Positions 26,986 to 35,342 of a DNA stretch of 64,000 nt are shown in pieces (position 1 is the stretch's first letter; every line of letters begins with the position of its first letter). The notes under the pieces are model-generated. The model worked only from the letters and a program-made list of their open reading frames with translations. It did not search any database and had not been told where the DNA came from. The stretch covers positions 131,501-195,500 of the forward strand of contig NZ_JBEPOB010000001.1 in NCBI RefSeq assembly GCF_040546595.1, given 5' to 3'. This stretch comes from Bosea sp. OAE506 (GTDB lineage: Bacteria; Pseudomonadota; Alphaproteobacteria; Rhizobiales; Beijerinckiaceae). The position numbers and the translations under genes were made by a program.

Positions 26986-27068
26986 TGTGCATCCCCCGGT
27001 CGGTGCCTGCCGTTCGCCCGCGACGTCAGCCTCGGCGAAAAGGTCATGGTTCCGTCCTGGCCTCTTCC

Positions 27069-27284
27069 TCACTCGAAAAAATCGCTTCCCCAACCGCCGC
27101 TGTCGCGCGCATGCCGATTATTGTTGACGGGGGCGCACCACCGAGGAAATCGAACCGATGCGTTCCAGTCCTCGACAACCTGCCAAAGCAGTCGCTTTTC
27201 TTCTTCCGAGATTTGCTCCGTACGCAGTCGTCGGATCGCCTCGTCCCGCTGTCCTTCGGTGACCAGAGCCCGAACCGTCATCAT
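27069..27284 (-). CDS. Hypothetical protein
   Basis: About 71 residues from ATG 27284: MMTVRALVTEGQRDEAIRRL, then RTEQISEEEKRLLWQVVEDW, helical and charged, followed by a less regular tail. Codon use looks coding for the first 50 residues. Unrecognised. Confidence 0.35.
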   Translation of the reverse strand: MMTVRALVTEGQRDEAIRRLRTEQISEEEKRLLWQVVEDWNASVRFPRWCAPVNNNRHARDSGGWGSDFFE

Positions 27285-27482
27285 GAGAGCTTCACCACGA
27301 CTGGCCCGCTGGTGCGGCCACTTGTTTTCCAGCTGCAACGGGAAATCTGAAGCGGGTTCGTCGCCTGAACATTAACCTGCGATGTCCTCGCTCCTTTTTA
27401 GAATCCTCGTACCGGGGCACCTGGAAAAAGGCCCGACCGGCTCCAGTTATCCAGGCAATCCATTCCAACCCGGAGATGACGA

Positions 27483-27984
27483 TGGCAACCCCGCCCAAAG
27501 CCCTCGACGACATGTTCCACGACATGCTCAGGACGTCTATTACGCCGAGAAGCAGATCCTGAAGGCCCTGCCGAGGATGGCCAAGATGGCGAAGTCGCCG
27601 GAACTGAAGAAGGCTTTCGAGACGCATCGAACGGAGACCGAGGGCCATGTCGACCGCTTAAGCGACGTCTTCGAGACGATCGGCAAGGCACCCCGTGGCA
27701 AGACCTGCGACGCGATCCTCGGCATCCTGGAGGAGGGCAAGGCAGTCATGGAGGACTATGCCGACAGCCCGGCCCTCGATGCCGGGCTGGTCGCGTCCGC
27801 ACAGGCGGTCGAGCACTATGAGATAACTCGCTATGGCACGCTAAAGGCTTGGGCCTAGCAGCTCGGCCAGAAGGAAGCGGTCACCCTACTTGAAGCCACG
27901 CTAACCGAGGAGACCAAGGCGGACGAGTTGCTGACGCAGATCAGCGCTTCGACTAACGAGGCGGCCGTTGCAAGGGCGGCCTGA
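27483..27984 (+). pseudogene. DUF892 ferritin-like protein, decayed copy
   Basis: Close relative of the gene at 24426 (DVYYAEKQILKALPRMAKMA, TCDAILGILEEGKAVMEDYA). Two lesions: one A is missing after FHDMLR (CTCAGGACG instead of CTCAAGGACG, about 27531) and a TAG replaces a Gln codon after LKAWA (27856). Reading past them continues to the normal end, ISASTNEAAVARAA. No GGAAC-type promoter remains upstream. Confidence 0.9.
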
Positions 27985-28174
27985 TTTCGGGCCCCAATCG
28001 GAAGGCTGCCGAGCGGCACTCGGCGGGCCCTTACCATGGGCAGCGACGCTAAATCCGCGGCGCACGCACCGACGGTGCTAGCATCCGCACGAGGCAGCGC
28101 TTCTCAAATTGCTATGCTCCCAGTCGAGTTGGCCTTCAAGGAGGCGGTCGATAGCCTTCGTCGACACGTCTCCG

Positions 28175-28258
28175 CGTTCGATCATTCCAGACAACGAGGC
28201 AGCCCGGATGATGGCGGTGCGCCGCTACGACATCCTGGACACCCCCGTGATGCGCGTG
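28175..28258 (+). pseudogene. Fragment of a GAF-domain signalling protein (N-terminus)
   Basis: Plus strand reads IIPDNEAARMMAVRRYDILD then TP, a signature found at the start of many GAF-containing kinases and diguanylate cyclases (DNEAARL.AL..YDILDTP). Similarity stops after it. A GGDEF remnant lies 800 bases downstream and may have belonged to the same gene. Confidence 0.5.
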
Positions 28259-28343
28259 AGCGATGAGGGCGCGACGCGACCAGAAACGTTCGACCCGTTG
28301 GCACGGTCCGGCCTTGCATGAAAGTCGTCGGCAGCCGGACGAC

Positions 28344-28576
28344 TCAGCTCGGCAGTACATTCGCGGTAAAGCTATCCGAAGATGGCGCACGCTGGCGGTC
28401 GAGTTCCCGCCCTCTTCGTAGATCACCTCCAGCAGCGTGCGGTGAACTAGCTTGCGGTCCTCGTCGAAAGCCGACAGCCACAGCGTCTTGGCCTTGATGC
28501 TGAGCGCGATCTCGTGCAGCGCCCGCTCGCCACATCGTCGCGCGCTATGATGTGGCATGTTGCCGGCAGTGGGCAA
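28344..28576 (-). pseudogene. Unrecognised coding fragment
   Basis: Minus strand encodes ALHEIALSIKAKTLWLSAFD then EDRKLVHRTLLEVIYEEGG with codon use typical of the neighbourhood, flanked by sequence that looks non-coding. Probably the remains of a gene; family not recognised. Confidence 0.35.
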
Positions 28577-28730
28577 ACCGGCAATTGGGAGATGAGTTTC
28601 CCAGCCCGGCAGGAGGCGGAACGGACGCCGCCCTTAGTCTGCCGCTCACTTGGGATGATTCTACTGTCCTGACACGTAGCGGAAACAGCGGGCCCCTCGT
28701 CGAGTTGTGAGGCCAATAGGTGAGGCCCAC

Positions 28731-29045
28731 ATGACTACGATAATCAGGATCAACACCGCCGCCGATCTGACGCGAGCTGAGGAACGTATTGCCGAGCTGG
28801 CCGGCGCCCTAGAGGGAACACAAGACGAGGCTGAGCTAGCCGCAACCATCTTTGCGGTTGAGATATGGCTAGCCCGTCAGCTACCAATGGATGTTCCATT
28901 CGTGATCGGCGCTGAACCTATGACGCCGAGCGGTGCAGCACTCAGGCGGACTCAAGCGGCATCAAAACTTGCCAGAGCTATCGGCTGGCTGAGGTCTGGT
29001 GCGAACCGTGTTGCCGGCATGTTGAGATCGCTAGTGACGGCCTAA
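28731..29045 (+). CDS. Hypothetical protein
   Basis: About 104 residues from ATG 28731: MTTIIRINTAADLTRAEERI, then AELAGALEGTQDEAELAATI. The N-terminal helix pattern (D...AE.RI.EL......T.DEAEL) resembles the leader of HigA-type antitoxins, but no helix-turn-helix follows and no toxin gene is adjacent, so I do not call it one. Lies between GAF and GGDEF remnants. Confidence 0.5.
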   Translation: MTTIIRINTAADLTRAEERIAELAGALEGTQDEAELAATIFAVEIWLARQLPMDVPFVIGAEPMTPSGAALRRTQAASKLARAIGWLRSGANRVAGMLRSLVTA

Positions 29046-29055
29046 CGACCTTCGC

Positions 29056-29350
29056 TCGACCTGCTAGACCTCGACAGGTCAAGGCGGTGAATGACCGGCT
29101 GGGCCACGCCGCAGGCGATGACCTCCTTCTCCAGGTCGCCATGGAATGGCGACGGTAACTCGCGAGGGCGACCCGATCGCCAGCGTTGTAGGCGACGAGT
29201 TCGCCATCATCGCCCCTGGCGCCGACCACGGACAGGCACGGGTGCTCGCCGGAGCGTGTCGTGGCGCGGGTCGGGCAACCTTACATCCTGCTGGGTTCTC
29301 CGGCCAAAGCTGGCACCTCCATTGGCATCAAGACCCTGGCGGACGCTGAC
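29056..29350 (+). pseudogene. Decayed GGDEF (diguanylate cyclase) domain
   Basis: In pieces over shifting frames: LLDLDR, then KAVNDRLGHAAGDDLLLQVA, then ASVVGDEFAIIAPGADHGQA (GGDEF motif now VGDEF), then YILLGSPAKAGTSIGIKTLA. Order matches a GGDEF domain. Dead. Confidence 0.7.
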
Positions 29351-29562
29351 AGGCACCTTCCCGCTCGCGCAGCTCGGACTTAGCTCATCGCCGAACTCAT
29401 CCATCTCGAAGACGGTTACAGCTCGATCTCCGTGCGGCGGTCGAAAGGAGTGCGCTTGTGCCGCTCGACCCGCCTCTCGATCGGCTCGATCTGAAAGAGT
29501 GAGAGCAGGTGAGCATTCCTTGGTCTCCGCGAAAAGGGCCGTCCGTAACCGTCACCTCGGAC

Positions 29563-29587
29563 GGAACTGCTACTTCCTCGCGTCGTT
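29563..29587 (+). promoter_or_regulatory. EcfG-type general stress promoter
   Basis: GGAAC (29563-29567), 16-base spacer, CGTT (29584-29587), 41 bases before the DUF892 start at 29628. Confidence 0.8.
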
Positions 29588-29627
29588 AGAGCTTGAGATC
29601 ATCATTTAATCAGCGCTGGAGGCGAAC

Positions 29628-30146
29628 ATGGCCATCAACGACACCGAATCCGGGTCCCTCTATCTCACCGGCTTGAGGAACGCTCACGCGCTGGAGGGCG
29701 AAGCCCTGCAGATTATGGGGCGACAGGTTGAGAGGCTGACGAGCTATCCCGAATTGGAAGCTCGCCTGCGGCAGCACATCGACGAAACGAAAGGCCAGCA
29801 ACAGCGCCTTGTCAAAATCCTAGAGTCGCACGGCACTGACAGCTCGGCGATCAAGGATGCTGTCCAAGCCGTCATGGGCAATATGGCGGCTATTGGACAC
29901 TCGATGGCCGGCGATGAGATCCTTAAGAACTCGTTCGCTAATTACGCCTTCGAAAGCTTCGAGATCGCCGCATACAAGTCGCTAATCACCATGGCCGAAC
30001 GCGTAGGCGATCATGCCGCGATCGATGCCCTCCGCCAGAACCTGGATGAGGAAGTTGCGATGCAGGAGTGGCTGGAGACCCAGATCGAACCGACAACGCT
30101 GCGGTTTCTCTCGCTCGCGGACCAAGGGCAGCAGGCGAAAATCTAA
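29628..30146 (+). CDS. DUF892 ferritin-like protein (second type)
   Basis: 172 residues: LYLTGLRNAHALEGEALQIM, LEARLRQHIDETKGQQQRLV, then DAVQAVMGNMAAIGHSMAGD, YAFESFEIAAYKSLITMAER and EEVAMQEWLETQIEPTTLRF. The helical bundle and spaced acidic/His residues follow the DUF892 pattern, but it differs from the YciE-type copy at 24426. Exact EcfG-type promoter upstream, so stress-induced expression is expected. Ribosome-binding site GGAGG before the ATG. Confidence 0.88.
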   Translation: MAINDTESGSLYLTGLRNAHALEGEALQIMGRQVERLTSYPELEARLRQHIDETKGQQQRLVKILESHGTDSSAIKDAVQAVMGNMAAIGHSMAGDEILKNSFANYAFESFEIAAYKSLITMAERVGDHAAIDALRQNLDEEVAMQEWLETQIEPTTLRFLSLADQGQQAKI

Positions 30147-30177
30147 TAGGTCTCACTTGCTGGAATAGGTATCTGCT

Positions 30178-30553
30178 TAGATTTTGTTGCCATCGGGATC
30201 GAAGACGAAAGCGCCATAATCATGGGCGTCGTACTGGGGGCGCAGGCCGGGCGGGCCAGCGTCCCGCCCTCCATGGGCCAAGGCCGCCTGATTGAATTTT
30301 GTTCGACCATCGCCCGTCGACCAGCGGCAAGGGCGACGTGGACGCCGTTGCCAGGCGTCGTGGACCTGCCGTCTACGGGCGTCTCGACACTGATGAGGAA
30401 TGAGGTAGCGCCGTAGTCGGTCGACCCTGCAGAGCCGTTGAGCAAACGCATGCCGAGAACCGGCATAACGGCGTCATAGAACCTTCGCGCGCTAACGATG
30501 TCGTTCGTACCGACGGACAGATGATGGATTATTGAAGGGTCTCCGAGTGTCAT
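30178..30553 (-). pseudogene. VOC-family (glyoxalase-like) protein, frameshifted
   Basis: From ATG 30553: MTLGDPSIIHHLSVGTNDIV, then SARRFYDAVMPVLGMRLL, the first VOC module with metal-ligand His in IHHLSVG. Near 30295 an extra A in CAAAATTC shifts the frame; the expected ending (FNQAALAHGGRDAGPPGLRP, then YDAHDYGAFVFDPDGNKI) continues in the other frame to a stop at 30178. Either a pseudogene or a homopolymer error. Confidence 0.8.
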
Positions 30554-30769
30554 CCCTGTGCTTCTCCCAGCCTCCAACGCCCTTAAGTCATTTCCGTTCG
30601 AGAGATTCTTAAATTCGCGCTCGCACTCGTCCATCGGTCCGATCCGGGATTCTCAAACAACCTAAAGACACTGCCGAAAAAATGCCTCCAAAACGGGAAC
30701 TCGGGCCTCTTTTGGCGATTTTGTGCCCGAGGCGCTCGCTGAGCCTTCTGTTCAGAGAGGAGATGCGGC

Positions 30770-31555
30770 ATGGGGAGCCCCTTCAGCCGAAAGATGCAGA
30801 CACTGTGTGCCTTGTCTACCTGCGCAGCAGCCCAGCTGGACCGCGCTCTGCGGCTGCTGCCTCCCGTTCGGGCAGGGGGCTCGATCGTGGACGACATGGA
30901 TATGTCCGAGTTTATCCACGTTATCCTGAGCGGCCTCGCCTATCGTTGCCGGATGACACGCGCCGGCGGACGTCAGATTCTGGCGTTTCACCTCGCGGGT
31001 GACGCCTGCGATATCGACTCGCTCTTCGTCCGCGCCGCTGGGCAGCAGATCATTGCGGCGTCGAACTGCGAGGTCGCGATGTGTTCCAGAGGCGCCCTGC
31101 TCCGGCTTGTCGACGAGCATCCGCCCATCGCTCAAGCATTCTGGACACTCGGTCTTCTCGAACAGGCCATTCGGCAAGAGTGGCTGTGCGGCATGGGCCG
31201 CATGGACGCCCTTCAACGGACTGGGCGCCTCCTTTGCGAACTGCATGCCAGGGCGGACGCGGTCGGGCTGGTTGTCGAACGCGCGTTCCCGTTCCCGCTG
31301 TCGCAGATGCTATTCGGGGACGCGCTAGGCCTATCGCCTGTCCACATGAACCGAACATTGAGTGCGCTGCGCAAGATGGGGATGGCCAGCTTTCACGATG
31401 GCTCCGTCCATGTGCCCGATATCGAGCGCTTGCGCCGGTTCGCCGAATTCGATCCCGCTTACCTCGTCCTTAAACAGGTTCCATTGCGGGATGGTGGCCG
31501 TGCCCAGTTCGCGACGGCAGGCAGCGGCGCGTTGCGGCGGCGCATGTTGAATTGA
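30770..31555 (+). CDS. Crp/Fnr-family transcriptional regulator
   Basis: 261 residues. Cyclic-nucleotide-binding-like barrel (HVILSGLAYRCRMTRAGGRQ, then ILAFHLAGDACDIDSLFV) and winged helix with FPLSQMLFGDALGLSPVHMN, then RTLSALRKMGMASFHDG. No FNR iron-sulfur cysteine pattern. It resembles the disrupted regulator at 7981-12917 in architecture and could cover part of its role. GAGG precedes ATG 30770. Ligand unknown. Confidence 0.88.
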   Translation: MGSPFSRKMQTLCALSTCAAAQLDRALRLLPPVRAGGSIVDDMDMSEFIHVILSGLAYRCRMTRAGGRQILAFHLAGDACDIDSLFVRAAGQQIIAASNCEVAMCSRGALLRLVDEHPPIAQAFWTLGLLEQAIRQEWLCGMGRMDALQRTGRLLCELHARADAVGLVVERAFPFPLSQMLFGDALGLSPVHMNRTLSALRKMGMASFHDGSVHVPDIERLRRFAEFDPAYLVLKQVPLRDGGRAQFATAGSGALRRRMLN

Positions 31556-31617
31556 ACAGCGTCTCGACAGCCGGGGACCCGGCGGCGGCTCTGGACAAAC
31601 GAAGGCCGTCGAGCCCG

Positions 31618-31643
31618 GGAACCCATTTGCGTCAATTCGCGTT
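31618..31643 (+). promoter_or_regulatory. EcfG-type general stress promoter, very close to the start codon
   Basis: GGAAC (31618-31622), 17-base spacer, CGTT (31640-31643). The ATG of the DUF6894-like gene is at 31652, so the mRNA would have little or no 5' leader. Confidence 0.75.
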
Positions 31644-31651
31644 TGTGAGGC

Positions 31652-31897
31652 ATGCCACGCTATCTCTTCCAGACGCAGGATCTCGCGGGCCGTGAGCCCG
31701 ACGCGGATGATTGGCTCGAATACCCTAAACTCGAAGCAGCATGCGAGGCGGCTGAAATTGCAGTCCGCGAGATGGCCGCAGATGGACAAAGCGGCCCTCT
31801 GACGATCGTGCTGACGGTAGTCGATGAGCACCGGCGGACGGTCCATCAGGCCAAGCTTGAGGTACGTGCGGAACCGTGCGTCGACCCATCGGCGTGA
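31652..31897 (+). CDS. DUF6894-like protein
   Basis: 81 residues opening MPRYLFQTQDLAGREPDADD, then WLEYPKLEAACEAAEIAVRE and MAADGQ, with a terminal beta segment (LTIVLTVVDEHRRTVHQAKL). Matches the DUF6894 layout of the protein at 13101-13364. Expected to be EcfG-controlled. Confidence 0.7.
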   Translation: MPRYLFQTQDLAGREPDADDWLEYPKLEAACEAAEIAVREMAADGQSGPLTIVLTVVDEHRRTVHQAKLEVRAEPCVDPSA

Positions 31898-31924
31898 CCG
31901 AACATACCGTCGCCCGGCGGCACA

Positions 31925-32254
31925 TCCGAGCGCAGCTGTGACCCAGATAGCCGCTGCTGTCGTTAGACCGCGCGGCGTGCGCTCGCCCCGCGACAGCGTG
32001 ATCACGCCGGCGCCGAGAAAGCCGATCCCCGTCAGGACGCCCTGGATGACGCGGCTCGCGGCATCCACCTGACCGACCTCAGTGAAGATGGCCGCAGCGG
32101 TTGCCGTGCCAAGTCCGACGAGGCCGAACGTCCGGATGCCGGCGCTCTTCTGCTTGAGCGCACGTTCCCATCCGACGACGACGCCAGCCGCCATTCCCGC
32201 GAACAGACGCAGGACGAGATCGAGTTCGTCCCAGACCGCTATGTCCATGTCCAC
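31925..32254 (-). pseudogene. MgtC/SapB-family membrane protein, 3' truncated
   Basis: From ATG 32254: LDLVLRLFAGMAAGVVVGWE, RALKQKSAGIRTFGLVGLGT, VIQGVLTGIGFLGAGVITLS and RTPRGLTTAAAIWVTAALGC, the first three or four helices of MgtC. After ALGCAAG the sequence turns Arg-rich (RRYVRSRRWVDARF) and no last helix or C-terminal domain follows; that DNA is shared with the gene ending at 31897. Probably a truncated gene, though short MgtC variants exist. Confidence 0.75.
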
Positions 32255-32297
32255 TTTCAGCTCTCGCCATCATTGATGCCGCATGCGGCTCCGCCAT

Positions 32298-32323
32298 GGA
32301 ACTCGCAGACGGGGCTCTTCGTT
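32298..32323 (+). promoter_or_regulatory. EcfG-type general stress promoter
   Basis: GGAAC (32298-32302), 17-base spacer, CGTT (32320-32323), 38 bases before the DUF3008 start. Confidence 0.8.
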
Positions 32324-32360
32324 GCCGCATTGATCAGCACGATGACCAGGGAGAGGTGCA

Positions 32361-32549
32361 ATGCCTGCAAAATCGGGTGCGCAGCAAAAGGCGGCCGGCG
32401 CAGCGCTCGCGGCCAAGCGCGGCGACATTCCTGACACCGACCTCAGGGGCGCGTCCAAATCGATGGAAAAATCGATGACCGAGAAGCAGCTCGACGAACT
32501 GGCCTCGACCAAACGCAAAGGCAAACCCGAGCACGCATCCAAACGCTGA
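32361..32549 (+). CDS. DUF3008-family small protein
   Basis: 62 residues: MPAKSGAQQKAAGAALAAKR, then GASKSMEKSMTEKQLDELAS and TKRKGKPEHASKR, essentially the family consensus. Basic, probably disordered, cytoplasmic, function unknown; frequent among EcfG-controlled genes. GGGAGAGG precedes the ATG. Confidence 0.9.
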   Translation: MPAKSGAQQKAAGAALAAKRGDIPDTDLRGASKSMEKSMTEKQLDELASTKRKGKPEHASKR

Positions 32550-32786
32550 CTCGTTGGGAGCTGGGACGCCGAACGACAGCATTAGACGGCGCGACGTTGC
32601 CATCGCTCTGGTCATGGAGGCCCGGCAATATGGCGATCAGCCTGGCCATCGGTTTGCGCGGCGTCCTGCCAAAGCTCATAGGCGATCCCTCAGATCTGGT
32701 CTTCCCGGGTCCGTCCTCTTCGGGGCGCATCCCCGACCTCGCCGACATCTGCTAATTCATCGCAGCCTCCTGCACTTGATGGGACA

Positions 32787-33184
32787 TCAGACGGCGCCCC
32801 GCCTTCGAAGGGCACGCACTGCGGCGATCAAGTCGACGACGCCGATGCCTGCGGCCATCGCCAGTGCCAGGCCGACATTAGTGCGCTTGGGATTGCGCTC
32901 GTAGAAGCCGGGCGCGAGCGTTGCGAGGTCGAGCGCGTCGCCGCAAGGCGGCTGGCCACGCCGGTGGGGCCGAGGGCCAGGCACAATAATCCGCTGCCGA
33001 TCTCCCGCCACCCGTAGAGCCGTACCAGACCGCCGCCGTCGCGCTGACCCAGCTCTCGCGTGATCCGGCCGCTGGCTGAGATCTCAGCAAGGCCCAACGC
33101 AATGCTGACGGTACCCAGACCGCGGATGAGGGTTTTGCCGCTCTCGGAGCCGGCCCGGTGGCCGGCCGCTTTCGTCGCAATCAT
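32787..33184 (-). pseudogene. Membrane protein related to cyclase/dehydrase N-terminal segments, frameshifted
   Basis: From ATG 33184: LIRGLGTVSIALGLAEISAS, GRITRELGQRDGGGLVRLYG and WREIGSGLLCLALGPTGVAS, then a one-base deletion near 32940 after SRLA; the continuation GDALDLATLAPGFYERNPKR, then LALAMAAGIGVVDLIAAVRA is in another frame. Together they form the four-helix membrane unit often linked to SRPBCC cyclase-type proteins. Probably inactive. Confidence 0.7.
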
Positions 33185-33427
33185 CACGCGAAGACCCGTG
33201 TTGGAGACTCTCCGGACAAGCCGCATCAGCGTCCGGTTCGCGCGCAGAGCTGTCGACCACCAGTCCAAATCGTCCGCGCAATCCCACATCCTTGGCGTGC
33301 TCCTCGCGGAGCCTGTTTTGCAGCGGCGACTTCACGACTGCCCGCCGGCCGACTATTGCCTTCAGCCTTTCACGCCCGCATCGGAGGTGCGCAGGTCAGT
33401 TAAGGCCTTCAATCCTGCTGCGAGGTC

Positions 33428-33745
33428 TCAGCTAGAGGTCGCCTCGACCTCCGTCTCGTCGGGGTCGGGCAAGGTGCCCGCGCCCGGGGTTGCGTCCTCG
33501 TTTGTGAGCTCCGGACGGGCGTGGGGCCCGCTGGCGGGACGCTTGGCAGCTTCCCGCGAGAGCGAAGACGGTTCATCGCGCTGACCCTCGATGTCGTCGC
33601 GCGCCTTGTCGAAGACATCACCGTCCTCGGCTCGCTTAGCGGAGGTACCGGAGGGAGGCGTGGGGCCGCTCTCCTTCAGTTCGTGCTCTACGACCTCCCG
33701 CGAACCCTCCGCAGGCTCCCTGTCGAAGCGGTGGCTGTCTAGCAT
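33428..33745 (-). CDS. Acidic, probably disordered hypothetical protein
   Basis: 105 residues from ATG 33745: MLDSHRFDREPAEGSREVVE, then DGDVFDKARDDIEGQRDEPS and DATPGAGTLPDPDETEVEAT. Rich in Glu, Asp, Pro and Ser with no hydrophobic core. A near-consensus EcfG element lies upstream (33771-33795). Unrecognised; perhaps a stress protectant, but that is a guess. Confidence 0.55.
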   Translation of the reverse strand: MLDSHRFDREPAEGSREVVEHELKESGPTPPSGTSAKRAEDGDVFDKARDDIEGQRDEPSSLSREAAKRPASGPHARPELTNEDATPGAGTLPDPDETEVEATSS

Positions 33746-34079
33746 GTTCGTGCTCCTCTTGAGCAGCATGAACAGCAGCACTGCGGCACTGTTCCCGCTG
33801 CTGATTGTGTGCTGAGGGGAGCCGTCGAGGGGCAAATCCTTAGGGCCTCAACCGGTTGACCGAGGTTCCAAAGCAAGACAGCCCGTGAAATTCACAGAAC
33901 CGACCTTACCAATCACAGTCGTGGCGGCGGCCTCGGTCCAGGACTGCCAAAGATGTAAGGCGAACTGGCGGTCCGACGTGACGCGGGGCTACACTCCCGC
34001 GGCAACCCCTGCGGCTCGCACAATCAAAACCGAATGCGCGGAACTGCATACCACTCCGCGTCGCTAGGGTTGACAATCG
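33746..34079. other. Intergenic stretch
   Basis: Apart from the promoter at 33771-33795 nothing is recognised; the short plus-strand open frame at 33885-34067 has no supporting features. Confidence 0.4.
33771..33795 (-). promoter_or_regulatory. Near-consensus EcfG promoter
   Basis: Minus strand GGAAC (33795-33791), 16-base spacer, TGTT (33774-33771), 25 bases before the start at 33745. First base of the -10 differs from CGTT. Confidence 0.5.
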
Positions 34080-35129
34080 TCACGGCCTAAAGCCGCCGAG
34101 CCCTTGCTTTGATCCGCACGTTATACCACACGTTATACCAGTTGTGCCGATGAGGCGACGCAAGGCTCGGTCGGCCACCTTCGGCGCCGCGTGGTGCGGC
34201 ATGTGTCCGACTCTCGGCAGCAGGATAAGGTCAGCCTTCGGCAGACGACTGGCCAGCCAGAATGCATGGCGCTCGCTTTGCGCAATGCGATCCTTGTTTC
34301 CGGCCAGGATCACCGTCGGCGCCTGGATCTGCCGCAAGCGCAGGCTGAGACGCATCATCGCCTGATTGTAGCCGCGCAGTTCGTATCCGATGGCAAGGAG
34401 CGCACGCGAACGCGTAACATGACGGAAGGGAAATCGCCGAAAGCGAGCCGGAACTGCGTTGGGATAGAAGACCGTCGCCAGCTTTGCCCGGGCAAACCGG
34501 CTTGGTGCGGCCCGGATCAGACGCCTCAGCGGCCCGCCGATCAGCGGCAGCATGGCAGCGCGCAGCAGCGGCACGAATGCGGGGCGGGTCGGCCGGCCGT
34601 ATGGCGCGAGCAGCAGCAAGCCGGCCACCCGTTCCGGTCGTTGGGAGGCGAAGTGCAGAGCCGTGGCGGCGCCGATGGAGTGGGCGACGATGACAGCCGT
34701 CCTGATCTCCATGGCGTCCAGAACGCGTTCGAGCCAGCCGGCCTGGGCGTCGGGCCCAGACGCCGCCGCCGGCAAGGGATCGGAAAAGCCGTAGCCAGGC
34801 CGATCGACCGCGATGTAGCGACCAGCCGGCGGCTGCGTCGTAAACGCACTCAGGATCTCCCCGCTGAAGCTTCCTAGTCCGTGTAAAAAGATCACGGGAG
34901 CCCCTGTGCCGACCTCGGCAATATGGACGTATTCAGGACCGATGAGGATGGCTTTCTCCGTTATTCGGACTCCGATTCCTGCTAAAGGTCCCGGAGTGGC
35001 CCCGCCTTCGCATGCTGGCGGATCATCACTCCAGGGACGCGCCCGCGCCTGGCCGCGTGGAAGGGCTGCAGAGGGTCGCGGCGCGGTGGGCGGCATCTTA
35101 TCGCAGTCTGCTGCGTGCTGTTCGTTCAT
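34080..35129 (-). CDS. Alpha/beta hydrolase
   Basis: About 349 residues from ATG 35129. Oxyanion/HG motif in PVIFLHGLGSFSG, nucleophile elbow IVAHSIGAATA (Ser about 151), acid in VILAGNKDRIAQ (Asp about 280) and base in RVGHMPHHAAP (His about 309). The first 50 residues are Pro/Ala-rich and unordered, and there is no clear signal peptide. Substrate unknown. The end carries a perfect 12-bp tandem duplication (34117-34140), giving GITCGITCG. The open frame extends upstream to 36101 on the minus strand, but that part overlaps the SDR gene and is rejected. Confidence 0.82.
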   Translation of the reverse strand: MNEQHAADCDKMPPTAPRPSAALPRGQARARPWSDDPPACEGGATPGPLAGIGVRITEKAILIGPEYVHIAEVGTGAPVIFLHGLGSFSGEILSAFTTQPPAGRYIAVDRPGYGFSDPLPAAASGPDAQAGWLERVLDAMEIRTAVIVAHSIGAATALHFASQRPERVAGLLLLAPYGRPTRPAFVPLLRAAMLPLIGGPLRRLIRAAPSRFARAKLATVFYPNAVPARFRRFPFRHVTRSRALLAIGYELRGYNQAMMRLSLRLRQIQAPTVILAGNKDRIAQSERHAFWLASRLPKADLILLPRVGHMPHHAAPKVADRALRRLIGTTGITCGITCGSKQGLGGFRP

Positions 35130-35290
35130 GGGGCCTGCCGCCACTGCGCAGAGAGCTGTCTCCGCGGCAACCGCTAATGCCGTCGGCCGTTCCGCCCGTG
35201 ACGTCGATGCCCTGATATTGAAAACCTGTGCCGGTAAAGGCCGCCCATGACCGGCCGGCAGCGATGTTGGCCCGGCCTCGGCAGCGTTCA

Positions 35291-35316
35291 GGAACCGGTG
35301 CGACGGCGGCGACGTT
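35291..35316 (+). promoter_or_regulatory. EcfG-type general stress promoter
   Basis: GGAAC (35291-35295), 17-base spacer, CGTT (35313-35316), 27 bases before the SDR start at 35343. Confidence 0.82.
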
Positions 35317-35342
35317 GGCCGAGGACAGGAGGAACTCCGACT

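Noticed and set aside
28707..29045. Toxin-antitoxin module at the HigA-like helical start
   Set aside because: No helix-turn-helix domain in the protein and no toxin-like neighbour.
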